Shown here piece by piece: positions 9,924-18,387 of a stretch of DNA of 64,000 nt; within the stretch, counting starts at the first letter, position 1; each line of letters opens with the position of its first letter. The DNA lies in NCBI RefSeq assembly GCF_021117295.1, contig NZ_CP088247.1, forward strand, positions 4,851,001 through 4,915,000. Direction: 5' to 3'. Origin of the DNA: Methylorubrum sp. B1-46 (GTDB lineage Bacteria > Pseudomonadota > Alphaproteobacteria > Rhizobiales > Beijerinckiaceae). The notes beneath the pieces were generated by a model, which did no database searches, was not told the origin of the DNA, and saw only the letters and a list, made by a program, of their open reading frames with translations. Made by a program: the position numbers and the translations under genes.

Positions 9924-10244
9924 ATGGCGACCGTGAAAGTGACCGATGCGAGCTTCGAGCAGGACGTTTTGCAGTCCGCCGAGCCGGTCGTGGTGGATTT
10001 CTGGGCGGAGTGGTGCGGCCCTTGTCGGCAGATCGGCCCGGCGCTGGAGGAGATCTCCGTCGATCTCCAGGGCAAGGTGAAGATCGCCAAGGTCAACGTC
10101 GATGAGAATCCCGGCATCGCCTCGACCTACGGCATCCGCTCGATCCCGACGCTGATGATCTTCAAGGACGGCAAGCTCGCCAGCCAGAAGGTCGGCGCCG
10201 CCCCCAAGGGCGACCTCTCCCGCTGGATCCAGGCGAGCGCCTGA
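9924..10244 (+). CDS. trxA: Thioredoxin
   Basis: Cytoplasmic disulfide reductase of 106 residues, the standard size. The active site WCGPC is in [17 protein letters not shown] and the cis-proline loop is [12 protein letters not shown]. The ATG at 9924 has GAAAGGA at 9911-9917. In Rhizobiales a thioredoxin gene typically follows addAB and precedes folC. Here the order is kept, but a PQQ dehydrogenase and a porin gene have been inserted on either side. A strong terminator follows. Confidence 0.96.
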   Translation: MATVKVTDASFEQDVLQSAEPVVVDFWAEWCGPCRQIGPALEEISVDLQGKVKIAKVNVDENPGIASTYGIRSIPTLMIFKDGKLASQKVGAAPKGDLSRWIQASA

Positions 10245-10280
10245 CCCGCACGCCGCATTCCGGCCCGACCGATCCGAGAC

Positions 10281-10306
10281 AGCCCGGCCGCGAGGCCGGG
10301 CTTTTT
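10281..10306 (+). terminator. Rho-independent terminator after trxA
   Basis: The stem AGCCCGGCC / GGCCGGGCT with loop GCGA is followed by TTTTTC, 36 bases after the trxA stop. Confidence 0.85.
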
Positions 10307-10432
10307 CATGTGCGCCGGCCGCCTATCGACCGGGCGCCCGCAACGAGACGTAACACCGTTTCGATTCGACTGCTTCGGCTTTGCCTCGCGACGACGGATC
10401 GAAGACCCCGGCGGACGCCGCATGAAATGCAA

Positions 10433-10463
10433 GAAGCCCGGCCTTGCGGCCGGGCTTCCTGGT
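10433..10463 (-). terminator. Terminator after the porin gene
   Basis: A GC-rich hairpin with arms GAAGCCCGGCC and GGCCGGGCTTC lies just downstream of the porin stop on the minus strand. The T tract is weak, so it is a probable rather than certain intrinsic terminator. Its core resembles the trxA terminator. Confidence 0.65.
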
Positions 10464-10490
10464 TTCGAGACCCTTTATGGGAGGTTCGGC

Positions 10491-11402
10491 TTAGTAGCTG
10501 CCGAACTTGTAGTTCAGGCCGGCGCGGATGACGGCGAAGTCGACGTCGCGGCGGGCGGTGTTGTTCAGGATGGTCGAGGGCGAGATCGGGCCGGCCGCGG
10601 TCAGCGGGGTGGCGGTGACGATCACGCCGTTGGCGTTGGCGAAGCCGTAGCGGCTGTTGTTGCCGTCGAAGTTCACGTACAGACCTTCGACCTTGAGCGT
10701 CACCGCCGAGGAGCGGAAGAAGTTCAGGAACGAGTCGGTCGGGAGCGCGTACTCGACGCCACCACCAGCCGCGTAGCCGGTCTTGAAGTCGTCGGTGTCG
10801 ACGGCGCGGCCGCCACCGAAGCTGCCGTAGGCGAAGCCGCCGGTGCCGTAGAACAGGACGCGGTCGAAGGCGTAACCGATACGGCCGCGGACGGTGCCGA
10901 AGAAGTCGAGGCCCTGGACGCCGGTCGGGTTGATCAGGGTCACGCCCGGCTGCACGAAGGCGCCCGGGGTCACGGCGCAGGCGATGCCGCCGGTGCCGCA
11001 GAGGCCGTTACGGCCGAAGCGGCCGCCGAGGTCGGCGTACTGAGCGTCGGCCTCGATACCGATCACCACACCCGAACCCGGGGTGAACTGGTAGTTGTAG
11101 CCGATCTGGCCACCGCCGACGAAGCCGTCGCTGCGGCCGCCGTTGTCGAAGGCGAAGCCGCCGATCGCGCCGACCGGTCCACCGATCACGCGGCGGTCGA
11201 TCGTGACGACCTGCGTCGGGGCCAGGGAGTCCTCGACACCGAAGCCGTAACCGGCGTTGAGACCGGCGTAGAAGCCGGTCCAGGTGAAGACCGGGACGGG
11301 CGTGAAGACGGGCGGCGGCGCGGCGCGGCGCGGCAGGTCGGCGGCGGAGGCCGCGGCGGTCAGCGCCGTGAAGGCGGCGAGAGAGGTCAGAAGCTTTTTC
11401 AT
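10491..11402 (-). CDS. Outer-membrane beta-barrel protein, Omp25/Omp31 type
   Basis: 303 residues with a classic signal peptide (MKKLLTSLAAFTALTAAASA, residues 1-20), a short Pro-rich stretch and an eight-stranded barrel. The first strand, FTWTGFYAGLNAGYGFG, is diagnostic of the outer membrane immunogenic protein family of Rhizobiales. The chain ends YKFGSY with an aromatic residue, as barrel proteins do. The ATG at 11402 has GGGGAT upstream. It is monocistronic, with its own terminator and a long upstream region, and is likely abundant. It interrupts the conserved trxA-folC neighbourhood. Confidence 0.88.
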   Translation of the reverse strand: MKKLLTSLAAFTALTAAASAADLPRRAAPPPVFTPVPVFTWTGFYAGLNAGYGFGVEDSLAPTQVVTIDRRVIGGPVGAIGGFAFDNGGRSDGFVGGGQIGYNYQFTPGSGVVIGIEADAQYADLGGRFGRNGLCGTGGIACAVTPGAFVQPGVTLINPTGVQGLDFFGTVRGRIGYAFDRVLFYGTGGFAYGSFGGGRAVDTDDFKTGYAAGGGVEYALPTDSFLNFFRSSAVTLKVEGLYVNFDGNNSRYGFANANGVIVTATPLTAAGPISPSTILNNTARRDVDFAVIRAGLNYKFGSY

Positions 11403-11938
11403 TTTTTGATCCCCAGCAGAAACCCTATCAACCGCAAGCTAGACCATTTCTCCCGCCCGAGATGTAGCGAGCAGGACACACTGGCTGCGCGACAACCTGG
11501 CTGACGGGCGGTCGCAACCTTCTGGAGGCGATGCCGAAACCAGACTTCGCGCCGCGGCGGACGAATCGGATGCCTCTGGGCCGAAACGGATGGCCGTCAG
11601 GGACTTGTCGAGCCAAGGTATCGGAGAAGGTTCCGGTTGCATGAGCCCGCTCGCCGACGATCCCTCGCCGGGCCGCAATGCTTCAGGGGCTGGTCGGCGA
11701 AAGATGCGGGCAAGCCGGTCTTGGCTTGCGGCTTCCGCGCGCGACAGCCTTCCGGCGCGGATGTTCTGTTCTGGCGGCTCGAGCCGGGTCTGTTCGTCTG
11801 CTCAACACCCGCTCGCGTCGGCCGAATAGCCTGTTCGGCACATTCCGCTCCCTCGCACCGTGCGGCGGGTCGGAGCCTTCGCTCAGTCGCCGCGCGGTCT
11901 CGCCGATGGGATGTCCGCTCGACCGAACGGGAGGCAGA
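11403..11938. other. 536-bp intergenic region between porin and folC
   Basis: The porin promoter and leader must lie at the left end. Short reading frames exist on both strands, but none has a convincing ribosome binding site, family motif or normal codon pattern. I see no repeat, tRNA or transposase remnant. It may hold an unrecognised small RNA or decayed DNA. Confidence 0.4.
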
Positions 11939-13264
11939 TCAGACCGGGATCGTACCGTTGGCCTCGAGCACGGCGCCTGCCAGATAGAGCGAACCGCAGA
12001 TCAGGACGCGCGGCGGACGCTGGAAGATCGTGTCCGACAGAGTGGCCACCGCCGCCTCGACACTCGGCGCGACCTCCGCCGCGAGACCGACGGTGCGGGC
12101 GATTTCCGCCACTTCCTCAGCGGGGCGTGCGGCCACTTGGCCGGTGATCGGCACCGCGATGAGCGAGCGGGCGAGGCCGACGAAGTTCTTCAGGAAGCCC
12201 TCCGCGTCCTTGGTGCCGAGCAGCCCGACGATGAGGACCAGCGGCGCGTCGCTGCGCTCGCCGAGATCGGCCATCGCCGCGGCGAGGATGCGCCCGCCAT
12301 CGGCGTTGTGGCCGCCGTCGAGCCACAGCTCGGCGTCCCTCGGCATCCGCTCGGCGAGTGCGCCGCGCACGAGGCGCTGGAGCCGGCCCGGCCAGTCGAC
12401 GTTGCGCAAGCCCGCCTCGAGGGCCGCCGTGCCGATATCGCCGAAGCCCGCCGCGCGAAGCGCCGCGATGGCGGTGCCGGCATTGGTGAGCTGGTGGCGC
12501 CCCGCCAGCCGGGGGCGCGGCAGGTCGAACAGGTCGGTCTCGTCCTGAAAGACGAGCCGTCCGCTCTCCTCGTGGACCGAGAAATCCTGGTTGCCGACGC
12601 GCACCGGCACCGCGCCGACCCGCTCGGCCTGGCGGCAGAGCACGGCATCGGCCCCGGAATAGTCCTGGGCGGCGATCACCGCCGGGCAGCCGCGCTTGAA
12701 GATGCCGGCCTTCTCCATCGCCACCGCCTCGACGGTGTCGCCGAGATATTCGGCATGGTCGCGTCCGATCGGGGTGACGACGGCGCAGGCCGGGTGGTCG
12801 ATGACGTTGGTGGCATCGACCCGGCCGCCGAGGCCAACTTCGAGCAGCAGCACGTCGGCGGGGCATTCCGAAAACAGCAGCAGGGCCGCCGCCGTGGTGA
12901 TCTCGAACACGGTGATCGGATCGCCCTTGTTGGCCGCCTCGCACCGGGCGAAGGCGTCGGCGAGCCGGTCCTCGGCGACGTAGTGGCCGCCGCCGATGCC
13001 GCCTAAGCGAATGCGCTCGTGGAAGCGCACGAGGTGGGGGGAAGTGTAGACGTGGGCGGCCAGCCCCCCCGCCTCGAGGATCGCCCGCATGAAGGCGATG
13101 GTCGAGCCCTTGCCGTTGGTGCCGGCGACATGGATCACCGGCGGCAGGCGCCGCTCGGGATGGTTGAGGGCCGCCAGCAGGCGCTCGATGCGCCCGAGCG
13201 ACAGGTCGATCGTGCGCGGATGCAGGGCGAGGAAGCGCGCCATCAGCGCGTCGGAGGAGTCCAT
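11939..13264 (-). CDS. folC: Bifunctional dihydrofolate / folylpolyglutamate synthase
   Basis: Mur-ligase-family enzyme (441 residues) that adds glutamate to dihydropteroate and to folates, in the cytoplasm. The P-loop AGTNGKGST is at residues 47-55. The catalytic lysine segment YLGDTVEAVAMEKAGIFKRG and the ligase motif WLDGGHNADGG are present. The ATG at 13262-13264 opens MDSSDALMARF. It lies downstream of accD in the same direction, the standard alphaproteobacterial accD-folC pair, but here a palindromic repeat separates the two genes. Confidence 0.94.
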   Translation of the reverse strand: MDSSDALMARFLALHPRTIDLSLGRIERLLAALNHPERRLPPVIHVAGTNGKGSTIAFMRAILEAGGLAAHVYTSPHLVRFHERIRLGGIGGGHYVAEDRLADAFARCEAANKGDPITVFEITTAAALLLFSECPADVLLLEVGLGGRVDATNVIDHPACAVVTPIGRDHAEYLGDTVEAVAMEKAGIFKRGCPAVIAAQDYSGADAVLCRQAERVGAVPVRVGNQDFSVHEESGRLVFQDETDLFDLPRPRLAGRHQLTNAGTAIAALRAAGFGDIGTAALEAGLRNVDWPGRLQRLVRGALAERMPRDAELWLDGGHNADGGRILAAAMADLGERSDAPLVLIVGLLGTKDAEGFLKNFVGLARSLIAVPITGQVAARPAEEVAEIARTVGLAAEVAPSVEAAVATLSDTIFQRPPRVLICGSLYLAGAVLEANGTIPV

Positions 13265-13300
13265 CTCGCGCGAAGACCTTCTGTCGCGAATCGGTTTCAG

Positions 13301-13381
13301 AGTGCCTCACAAAACTCCCGATTGCCGACGGTTCTCGCTCTGGCGAAGACAGCGCAGCGGGAGTTTCGTGAGAGACGCTCA
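13301..13381. repeat. Interspersed palindromic repeat, family B, copy 1
   Basis: The 81-bp element begins AGTGCCTCACAAAACTCCCG and ends CGGGAGTTTCGTGAGAGACG plus CTCA. The arms CTCACAAAACTCCCG and CGGGAGTTTCGTGAG are inverted. The last three bases are the accD stop codon read on the minus strand. Relatives lie at 37409-37482 and 58141-58218. Confidence 0.8.
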
Positions 13382-14299
13382 GGCGGCGTCCGGCAGCGGC
13401 TCGGGGGCCGTGGGTGCCGGCGGCTCTCCGGCAGGGGCCTGCCGGACGTCCATCAGCAGGCCGCAGAGCCGGCTGATCGTCTCCTTGAGCTGGTGGCGAT
13501 GCACGACCTGATCGACCATGCCGTGCTCGCGCAGGTATTCGGCCCGCTGGAAGCCGTCGGGCAGCTTCTCGCGGATCGTCTGCTCGATGACGCGGGGGCC
13601 GGCAAAGCAGATCAGCGCGCCGGGTTCGGCCAAGTGCACGTCGCCGAGCATGGCGTAGGAGGCGGTGACGCCGCCCGTGGTCGGGTTGGTCAGGACCACG
13701 ATGTAGGGCAACCGCGCGGCGTTGAGCCGGCGCACGGCCACCGTGGTGCGCGGCATCTGCATCAGCGAGAGAATGCCCTCCTGCATCCGCGCTCCGCCGG
13801 AGGCGGCGAACAGCACGTAGGGCGTGCGCTTCTCCAGCGCCGTCTCGGCGCCGCGGACGAAGGCCTCGCCGCCGGCCATCCCGAGCGAGCCCGCCATGAA
13901 GCCGAATTCCTGGGCCGCGATCGTCATCGGCAGGCCGCCGACCCGGCCGAAGCCGATCTTGAAGGCGTCCGCCATGCCGGTCTTGGCCCGCGCTTCCTTG
14001 AGGCGGTCGACGTAGCGCTTCTCGTCGCGGAACTTGAGCGGGTCGGCCGGCACCTCGGGCAGCGGCACGTCGATCCAGGTGCCCTCGTCGAACATCATCT
14101 TGAGGCGCGCCGTCGCGCCCATCTTGAGATGGTGCTCGGAGCCGGGGATGACCCAGTGGTTCTGCTCGACTTCCTTATGGAAGACCATCTGGCCGGTGTC
14201 GGGGCACTTGATCCAGAGGTTCTCCGGCGTCTCGCGCTTGAACAGCGTCTTGATCCGGGGCCGTACGACCTCCGAGATCCAGTTCATCGGCTCGACCAT
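13379..14299 (-). CDS. accD: Acetyl-CoA carboxylase carboxyltransferase subunit beta
   Basis: Transfers carboxyl from biotin to acetyl-CoA in fatty acid synthesis, in complex with AccA. It is 306 residues with crotonase-fold motifs [13 protein letters not shown] and [16 protein letters not shown]. The N-terminal four-cysteine zinc ribbon is degenerate: residues 31-60 read KCPDTG and VIPGSEHH where CPSC and CPKC are usual, so only one cysteine remains. The same loss is known in rhizobial AccD. The ATG at 14299 ([10 protein letters not shown]) has AGGGA upstream; the internal ATG at 14287 lacks one. The tail after residue 290 is Pro/Ala-rich. Confidence 0.94.
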   Translation of the reverse strand: MVEPMNWISEVVRPRIKTLFKRETPENLWIKCPDTGQMVFHKEVEQNHWVIPGSEHHLKMGATARLKMMFDEGTWIDVPLPEVPADPLKFRDEKRYVDRLKEARAKTGMADAFKIGFGRVGGLPMTIAAQEFGFMAGSLGMAGGEAFVRGAETALEKRTPYVLFAASGGARMQEGILSLMQMPRTTVAVRRLNAARLPYIVVLTNPTTGGVTASYAMLGDVHLAEPGALICFAGPRVIEQTIREKLPDGFQRAEYLREHGMVDQVVHRHQLKETISRLCGLLMDVRQAPAGEPPAPTAPEPLPDAA

Positions 14300-14464
14300 G
14301 GCGTCGGGCTCCCTGTCTGACCGCGTTCCGTCTGACCGCATCCTGCCGGACGGCGGTCACTTGCCACGCTGATATCGGATCGCCGCCGCCTCGATGCCAA
14401 AGAACGCTTCGAAGGGGCTCTTCGAGGGCGTCGTCCGGCGAGGCGGGCGGCGGGATGATGGCGC

Positions 14465-15307
14465 TCAGGCCTGGGCCGGCGCCTTTCTGGTGCTGCGCAC
14501 GCCTTCCGCCAACTCGCGCACCAGGGTGGAGACCGCCTCTACCGTGCCGCTGCCGGCCCGGTCGCCCGGATCGAGGCTGCGCGCCAGCGCATCGACGAGG
14601 GCCGAACCGACGACGACGCCGTCGGCGCCGCGGGCGATCTCGGCGGCATGCGCGCCGGTCTTCACCCCGAAGCCGACGACGACGGGCAGATCGGTCTGCG
14701 CCGAGATCCGGCCGACCGCCTGCGAGACCCGGCCGAAATCGGGCGTCGCGGTGCCGGTCACGCCGGTGATCGAAACGTAGTAGACGAAGCCCGCCGTGTT
14801 CGCGAGCACGGCCGGCAGGCGCCGGTCGTCGGTCGTCGGGGTCGCAAGCCGGATGAAGGCGAGACCCTTCTCGCGGGCCGGCAGGCAGAGTTCCTCGTCC
14901 TCCTCCGGCGGCAGGTCGACGACGATCAGTCCGTCGATCCCGGCCTCCCTCGCGTCCTCCAGGAAGCGAGGCACGCCGTAGGTATGGATCGGGTTGTAGT
15001 AGCCCATCAGCACCACGGGCGTCCGGTCGTCGCCCTCGCGGAAGCGGCGCACCAGCGCCAGCGTGCCGCTCAGGTCCTGGCCCGCCTTCAGGGCGCGCAG
15101 GCCCGCCGCCTGGATCGCCGGCCCGTCCGCCATGGGATCGGTGAACGGCAGGCCGAACTCGACGATGTCGGCCCCGGCCTTGGGCAGGGCTTCGAGCACC
15201 CTGAGCGAGGTTTCCGGATCGGGATCGCCCGCCATGACGTAGGTGACGAGGGCGGCCCGTCCTTCCGCGCGGCAGCGGGCGAAAGCGGCATCGATGCGGG
15301 CGGTCAT
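14465..15307 (-). CDS. trpA: Tryptophan synthase alpha subunit
   Basis: Cleaves indole-3-glycerol phosphate to indole, passed to TrpB (280 residues, TIM barrel). The catalytic acids are visible: Glu50 in [17 protein letters not shown] and Asp61. The phosphate-binding [10 protein letters not shown] and GSALVDAL segments are in place. It runs toward accD-folC as in other alphaproteobacteria, with 165 bp between trpA and accD. The trpF-trpB genes that usually precede trpA are not here; nudC is instead. Confidence 0.95.
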   Translation of the reverse strand: MTARIDAAFARCRAEGRAALVTYVMAGDPDPETSLRVLEALPKAGADIVEFGLPFTDPMADGPAIQAAGLRALKAGQDLSGTLALVRRFREGDDRTPVVLMGYYNPIHTYGVPRFLEDAREAGIDGLIVVDLPPEEDEELCLPAREKGLAFIRLATPTTDDRRLPAVLANTAGFVYYVSITGVTGTATPDFGRVSQAVGRISAQTDLPVVVGFGVKTGAHAAEIARGADGVVVGSALVDALARSLDPGDRAGSGTVEAVSTLVRELAEGVRSTRKAPAQA

Positions 15308-15485
15308 GCTTCTCGCTCCCGGCGGCCCATCCGGCCTGTGAGGCCCGGGACGCGGTGTCCCAGGCTACCCGACAGGGCTCGGCTTCCCCGGCCGATTGTC
15401 TTGGCCGACTTCTTGGATGATTTCTCGGTCAAGTGGGGGCGCCTACACTATCCGCACGCGTCCGTGAAGCGCGTGCGGGCCAGGC

Positions 15486-16445
15486 TCACCCCTGCGGGGC
15501 CGGCGGAGCCGCGATGACGCCGTCGACCCAGTCGCGCAGCAGCAGATGGGCGATGGCGGTCGGCGGCGGTACGGTCAGGCCCTCCGGGTGCGTACCCGCG
15601 ATCATCCGCACCACCTCCGCACGTGGGAACCAGCGCGCATCCTCCAACTCGTCGGGATCGGTCCGGACATCGTCGGTGAGGCCCTCCGCGACGCATCCGA
15701 GCATCAGCGAGGCCGGGAAGGGCCAGGGCTGCGAGGCGTGATAGGCGACTGCGCCGACCGCGATGCCGGTCTCCTCGCGGGTCTCGCGGCGCACCGCGTC
15801 CTCGACCGTCTCGCCGGGCTCGATGAAGCCGGCGAGGCAGGAATACATCCCCGGCTTGAAGTGCCGGCCGCGCCCGAGCAGACAGGCGTCGCCCCGCCGC
15901 ACCAGCATGATCGCCACCGGATCGGTGCGGGGGAAGTGGTGCAGCCCGCACGTGCCGCATTCGCGCCGGAAGCCCCCGGCGGCGATGGCGGTCGGGCTGC
16001 CGCAATTGCCGCAGAAGCGGTGGCGCGCGTGCCAGGCCAGCAGAGACTTGGCGGTGGCGATCAGCCCCTGCTCCTCGCGGGCGACGGCGCCCTCGGCGGC
16101 GAGCGCTCGCAGGTCGAGGGCGCGGTAGCCCGGCGCCGGGAACAGGGAGGCGGTCTCCTCCGCCACCGCGCCGGCAAAGACCGGCCGCCCCTCGGCCCGG
16201 CCGAGGAAGATCTCGACGGCGCGCGCGCCCGCCCGCTCCGCTTCGTCGGGCGCCAGCAGGGCCGTCCCGGTTTGCTCCGGGTCGGTGCGCAGGATCACCG
16301 TCTCGCCCGCCATCAGCACGAGGCGCGCCTCGGGCCCGGCCTCCGCCAGGACGGGCGCCGGGCCGAACTCGGCGGAGTGGCGCACGAGGCGGCTCGCGGC
16401 GTAGGCGAGCGCATCCCGGCTGGTGTCAACGGGCGAGCCGGTCAT
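15486..16445 (-). CDS. nudC: NAD(+) diphosphatase / NAD-capped RNA hydrolase
   Basis: Nudix hydrolase (319 residues) that splits NADH to NMNH and AMP and can remove NAD caps from RNA. A zinc ribbon uses Cys145, Cys148, Cys163 and Cys166 (FCGNCG and ECGTCG). The Nudix box runs from G206 to I228 (GFIEPGETVEDAVRRETREE), and the NudC signature SQPWPFPAS is at 238-246. All key residues are intact. The ATG at 16445 starts MTGSPVDTSRDA, 11 bases after the HIT gene stop, so the two form an operon. Both partners act on nucleotide derivatives. Confidence 0.94.
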   Translation of the reverse strand: MTGSPVDTSRDALAYAASRLVRHSAEFGPAPVLAEAGPEARLVLMAGETVILRTDPEQTGTALLAPDEAERAGARAVEIFLGRAEGRPVFAGAVAEETASLFPAPGYRALDLRALAAEGAVAREEQGLIATAKSLLAWHARHRFCGNCGSPTAIAAGGFRRECGTCGLHHFPRTDPVAIMLVRRGDACLLGRGRHFKPGMYSCLAGFIEPGETVEDAVRRETREETGIAVGAVAYHASQPWPFPASLMLGCVAEGLTDDVRTDPDELEDARWFPRAEVVRMIAGTHPEGLTVPPPTAIAHLLLRDWVDGVIAAPPAPQG

Positions 16446-16456
16446 CGCCGAGCCCC

Positions 16457-16873
16457 TCACGCGGCCACGAACAGGGCGGCGGCCCGTTCGAGCAGGGCGG
16501 CGCGGGCATGCGGCGGATAGGGCTTTCGCTCGCCGACGCCCCAGACCGGTCCGGGCCAGGCCGGGTCCGAGCGGAAGCGGGCCACGACGTGGATGTGGAG
16601 CTGCGACACCACGTTGCCGAGCGCCGCGACGTTCACCTTGTCCGGCCGTGCGAGCGCCTGCACGACCCCGACCGCGATTCGGATTTCCTCGAAGGCGAGG
16701 CGTGCATCCTCCGGCGCGAGGTCGGTGAGTTCGCTCAAGTCCGGCCGCCGCGGCACGAGGATCAGCCAGGGGAAGCGCGCATCGTCCATCAGCAGGACGG
16801 AGCAGAGAGCGAGATCGCCCACGGGATGGGTGTCGGCGGCGAGCCGCGGATCGAGGGAGAAGGCGTCGGTCAT
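16457..16873 (-). CDS. HIT-family nucleotide-binding hydrolase
   Basis: 138-residue histidine-triad protein, likely a nucleotide phosphoramidase or nucleotidyl hydrolase. The triad reads QLHIHVV (residues 91-97): the first His of HxHxHxx is Gln, while the two central His (93 and 95), including the expected nucleophile, are kept. Other family features are LMDDARFPWLILVPRR and ALGNVVSQLHIHVVAR. The ATG is at 16873. It is first of a two-gene operon with nudC. Confidence 0.85.
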   Translation of the reverse strand: MTDAFSLDPRLAADTHPVGDLALCSVLLMDDARFPWLILVPRRPDLSELTDLAPEDARLAFEEIRIAVGVVQALARPDKVNVAALGNVVSQLHIHVVARFRSDPAWPGPVWGVGERKPYPPHARAALLERAAALFVAA

Positions 16874-16892
16874 GCCGGGGATCTAGCGCGCC

Positions 16893-17038
16893 AGCCCGAA
16901 AAGTGGTGGCCGGTTTTTGGATCAGCCGGCGCGAGGCGGAAGACCGGCGCCGGCCCGAAATGGGGTGGCCGGTTTCCGGACCGGCCGGCGCGAGGCGGGA
17001 GACCGGCGCCGTCCCGTAATGGAGCGGCCGGTCTGCGG
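16893..17038. repeat. Tandem repeat (59-bp unit, about 2.5 copies), family C core
   Basis: Units start at 16893, 16952 and 17011. Each begins like CCCGAAAAGTGGTGGCCGG, followed by GCCGGCGCGAGGCGG and GAGACCGGCGCC. The CCCGAAAAGTGG-CCGGTTTTT core matches the centre of the palindromes common in Methylobacterium and rhizobial genomes, related to the pair at 54045-54119. It fills the divergent gap between the HIT and HD-GYP genes. Confidence 0.75.
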
Positions 17039-17161
17039 CTTGCACGGCGGCCCGGACCGCTCAAAGATCGGACGAATCGTTTCAATTTCGGTTAATCATG
17101 TTCAGGCACGCATGATGCGGCGATCGGGAGTCGGCGGGCGGCGGGCCGCGCCGGGATCGCC

Positions 17162-18226
17162 ATGGGTGACGCGATGACGGGCGGCGCGGAAGGAAGCGGG
17201 AACGCGGTCGTCGCCGTCGTGGCGGCGCGAACCCCCGCCCCCCTCGTCCTCGCCCTGCGCGGCCAGCCCTGCAGCGCCAGCATCGTCGCCGTCTCGGGTC
17301 GCGTCGTCGAGGATCTCGTCGCCGAGGCGCCCGCCGTGATCGTGGTGGAAGCCGAGCCCGAGCGCTTTGATGCCCCGGCCCTGATCCGCGCCCTGCGGGA
17401 GCAGGACAGCCTCGCGCGCACGCCCGTTCTGCTGGTGGCCGGCGGTGAGGCGCGAACGCTGCGCCGGATCGGCCGGGAGGCCGGCGCCACCGACGTGCTG
17501 TCCAAGCCCTTCGATGCCGTCGAATTGCAGGACCGGGTCGGTGTGCTGATCGACCTCGCCCTGGCGCGCCGGGAGAACGACGACCGCGCGCAGGCGATGC
17601 GGCGTGACGCGGCGCGCGCGGCGGCCGAAGCGACGGCTCGGGAGCGTGAGCTGATCCGCCGTCTGATGCTCGCCGCGGAGTTCCGCGACGACCGGGCCGG
17701 CGACCACCTGACCCGCGTGGCCGGCTGCGTCATCGCCGTGGCCGAGGGGCTCGGCCTGTCACCCGCGGAAGCCGACGACGTCGCGCTCGCCTCGACCATG
17801 CACGATATCGGCAAGATCGGGGTTCCTGATCACATCCTGATGAAGGCCGGCCCCCTCACGCCCGATGAGTGGGAGGAGATGCGCCAGCACGCCTTGCGCG
17901 GCTACCACATGCTGCACGATAGCTCCTCGCGCCTGCTCCAGATCGCCGCCGAGATCGCGCTGACCCACCATGAGCGCTGGGACGGCACCGGCTATCCCCG
18001 CGGCCTCAGGGGCGAGGAGATCCCCTGTTCCGGACGGATCGTCGCCGTCGCCGACGTATTCGACGCGCTGATCTCCGCGCGAAGCTACAAGCCCGCATGG
18101 TCCCTGGACCGGGCGCGCGCCCATCTGGAGGCCGAGTCCGGGCGGCATTTCGACCCGGCCTGCGTTGCTGCCTTCCTCTCGCGCTGGGACGACATCGTCG
18201 CCCTGGTGGAGGAGCGGGCGGCGTAG
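17162..18226 (+). CDS. HD-GYP phosphodiesterase with a degenerate receiver domain
   Basis: Predicted cyclic-di-GMP phosphodiesterase (354 residues). Residues 14-135 fold like a receiver, but the acidic pair is missing (AVVAVVAAR) and the phospho-acceptor is replaced (VVEAEPE). Only the SKPFD lysine (115) remains, so it is a pseudo-receiver. A helical linker (135-165) leads to the HD-GYP domain, with HDIGKIGVPDH (214-224) and HHERWDGTGYPRG (269-281) intact. ATG codons at 17162 and 17174 are both possible. No TM segment is seen. It probably responds through protein contact rather than phosphorylation. Confidence 0.88.
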   Translation: MGDAMTGGAEGSGNAVVAVVAARTPAPLVLALRGQPCSASIVAVSGRVVEDLVAEAPAVIVVEAEPERFDAPALIRALREQDSLARTPVLLVAGGEARTLRRIGREAGATDVLSKPFDAVELQDRVGVLIDLALARRENDDRAQAMRRDAARAAAEATARERELIRRLMLAAEFRDDRAGDHLTRVAGCVIAVAEGLGLSPAEADDVALASTMHDIGKIGVPDHILMKAGPLTPDEWEEMRQHALRGYHMLHDSSSRLLQIAAEIALTHHERWDGTGYPRGLRGEEIPCSGRIVAVADVFDALISARSYKPAWSLDRARAHLEAESGRHFDPACVAAFLSRWDDIVALVEERAA

Positions 18227-18387
18227 GCGCGCTCATCGCTCCGCCGTTCATCTCGCCGGCGAGCGGCTCTGGCCCGCATGCAACGCCCCCACGCGGTGCA
18301 GGTAGTGGTCGGCGCGTCCGCTTGCGGCTAGAAGCGGCGCTTGATTCCGATCCGGCCGATGATCGCCGGTCCGAAGGCGCACCTCCC

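Noticed and set aside
18097-18387. N-terminal extension of the DEAD-box helicase (about 97 extra residues)
   Set aside because: The extension overlaps the HD-GYP gene and the following gap and is Gly/Arg/Pro-rich without helicase features. The TTG at 18388 fits the family start better.
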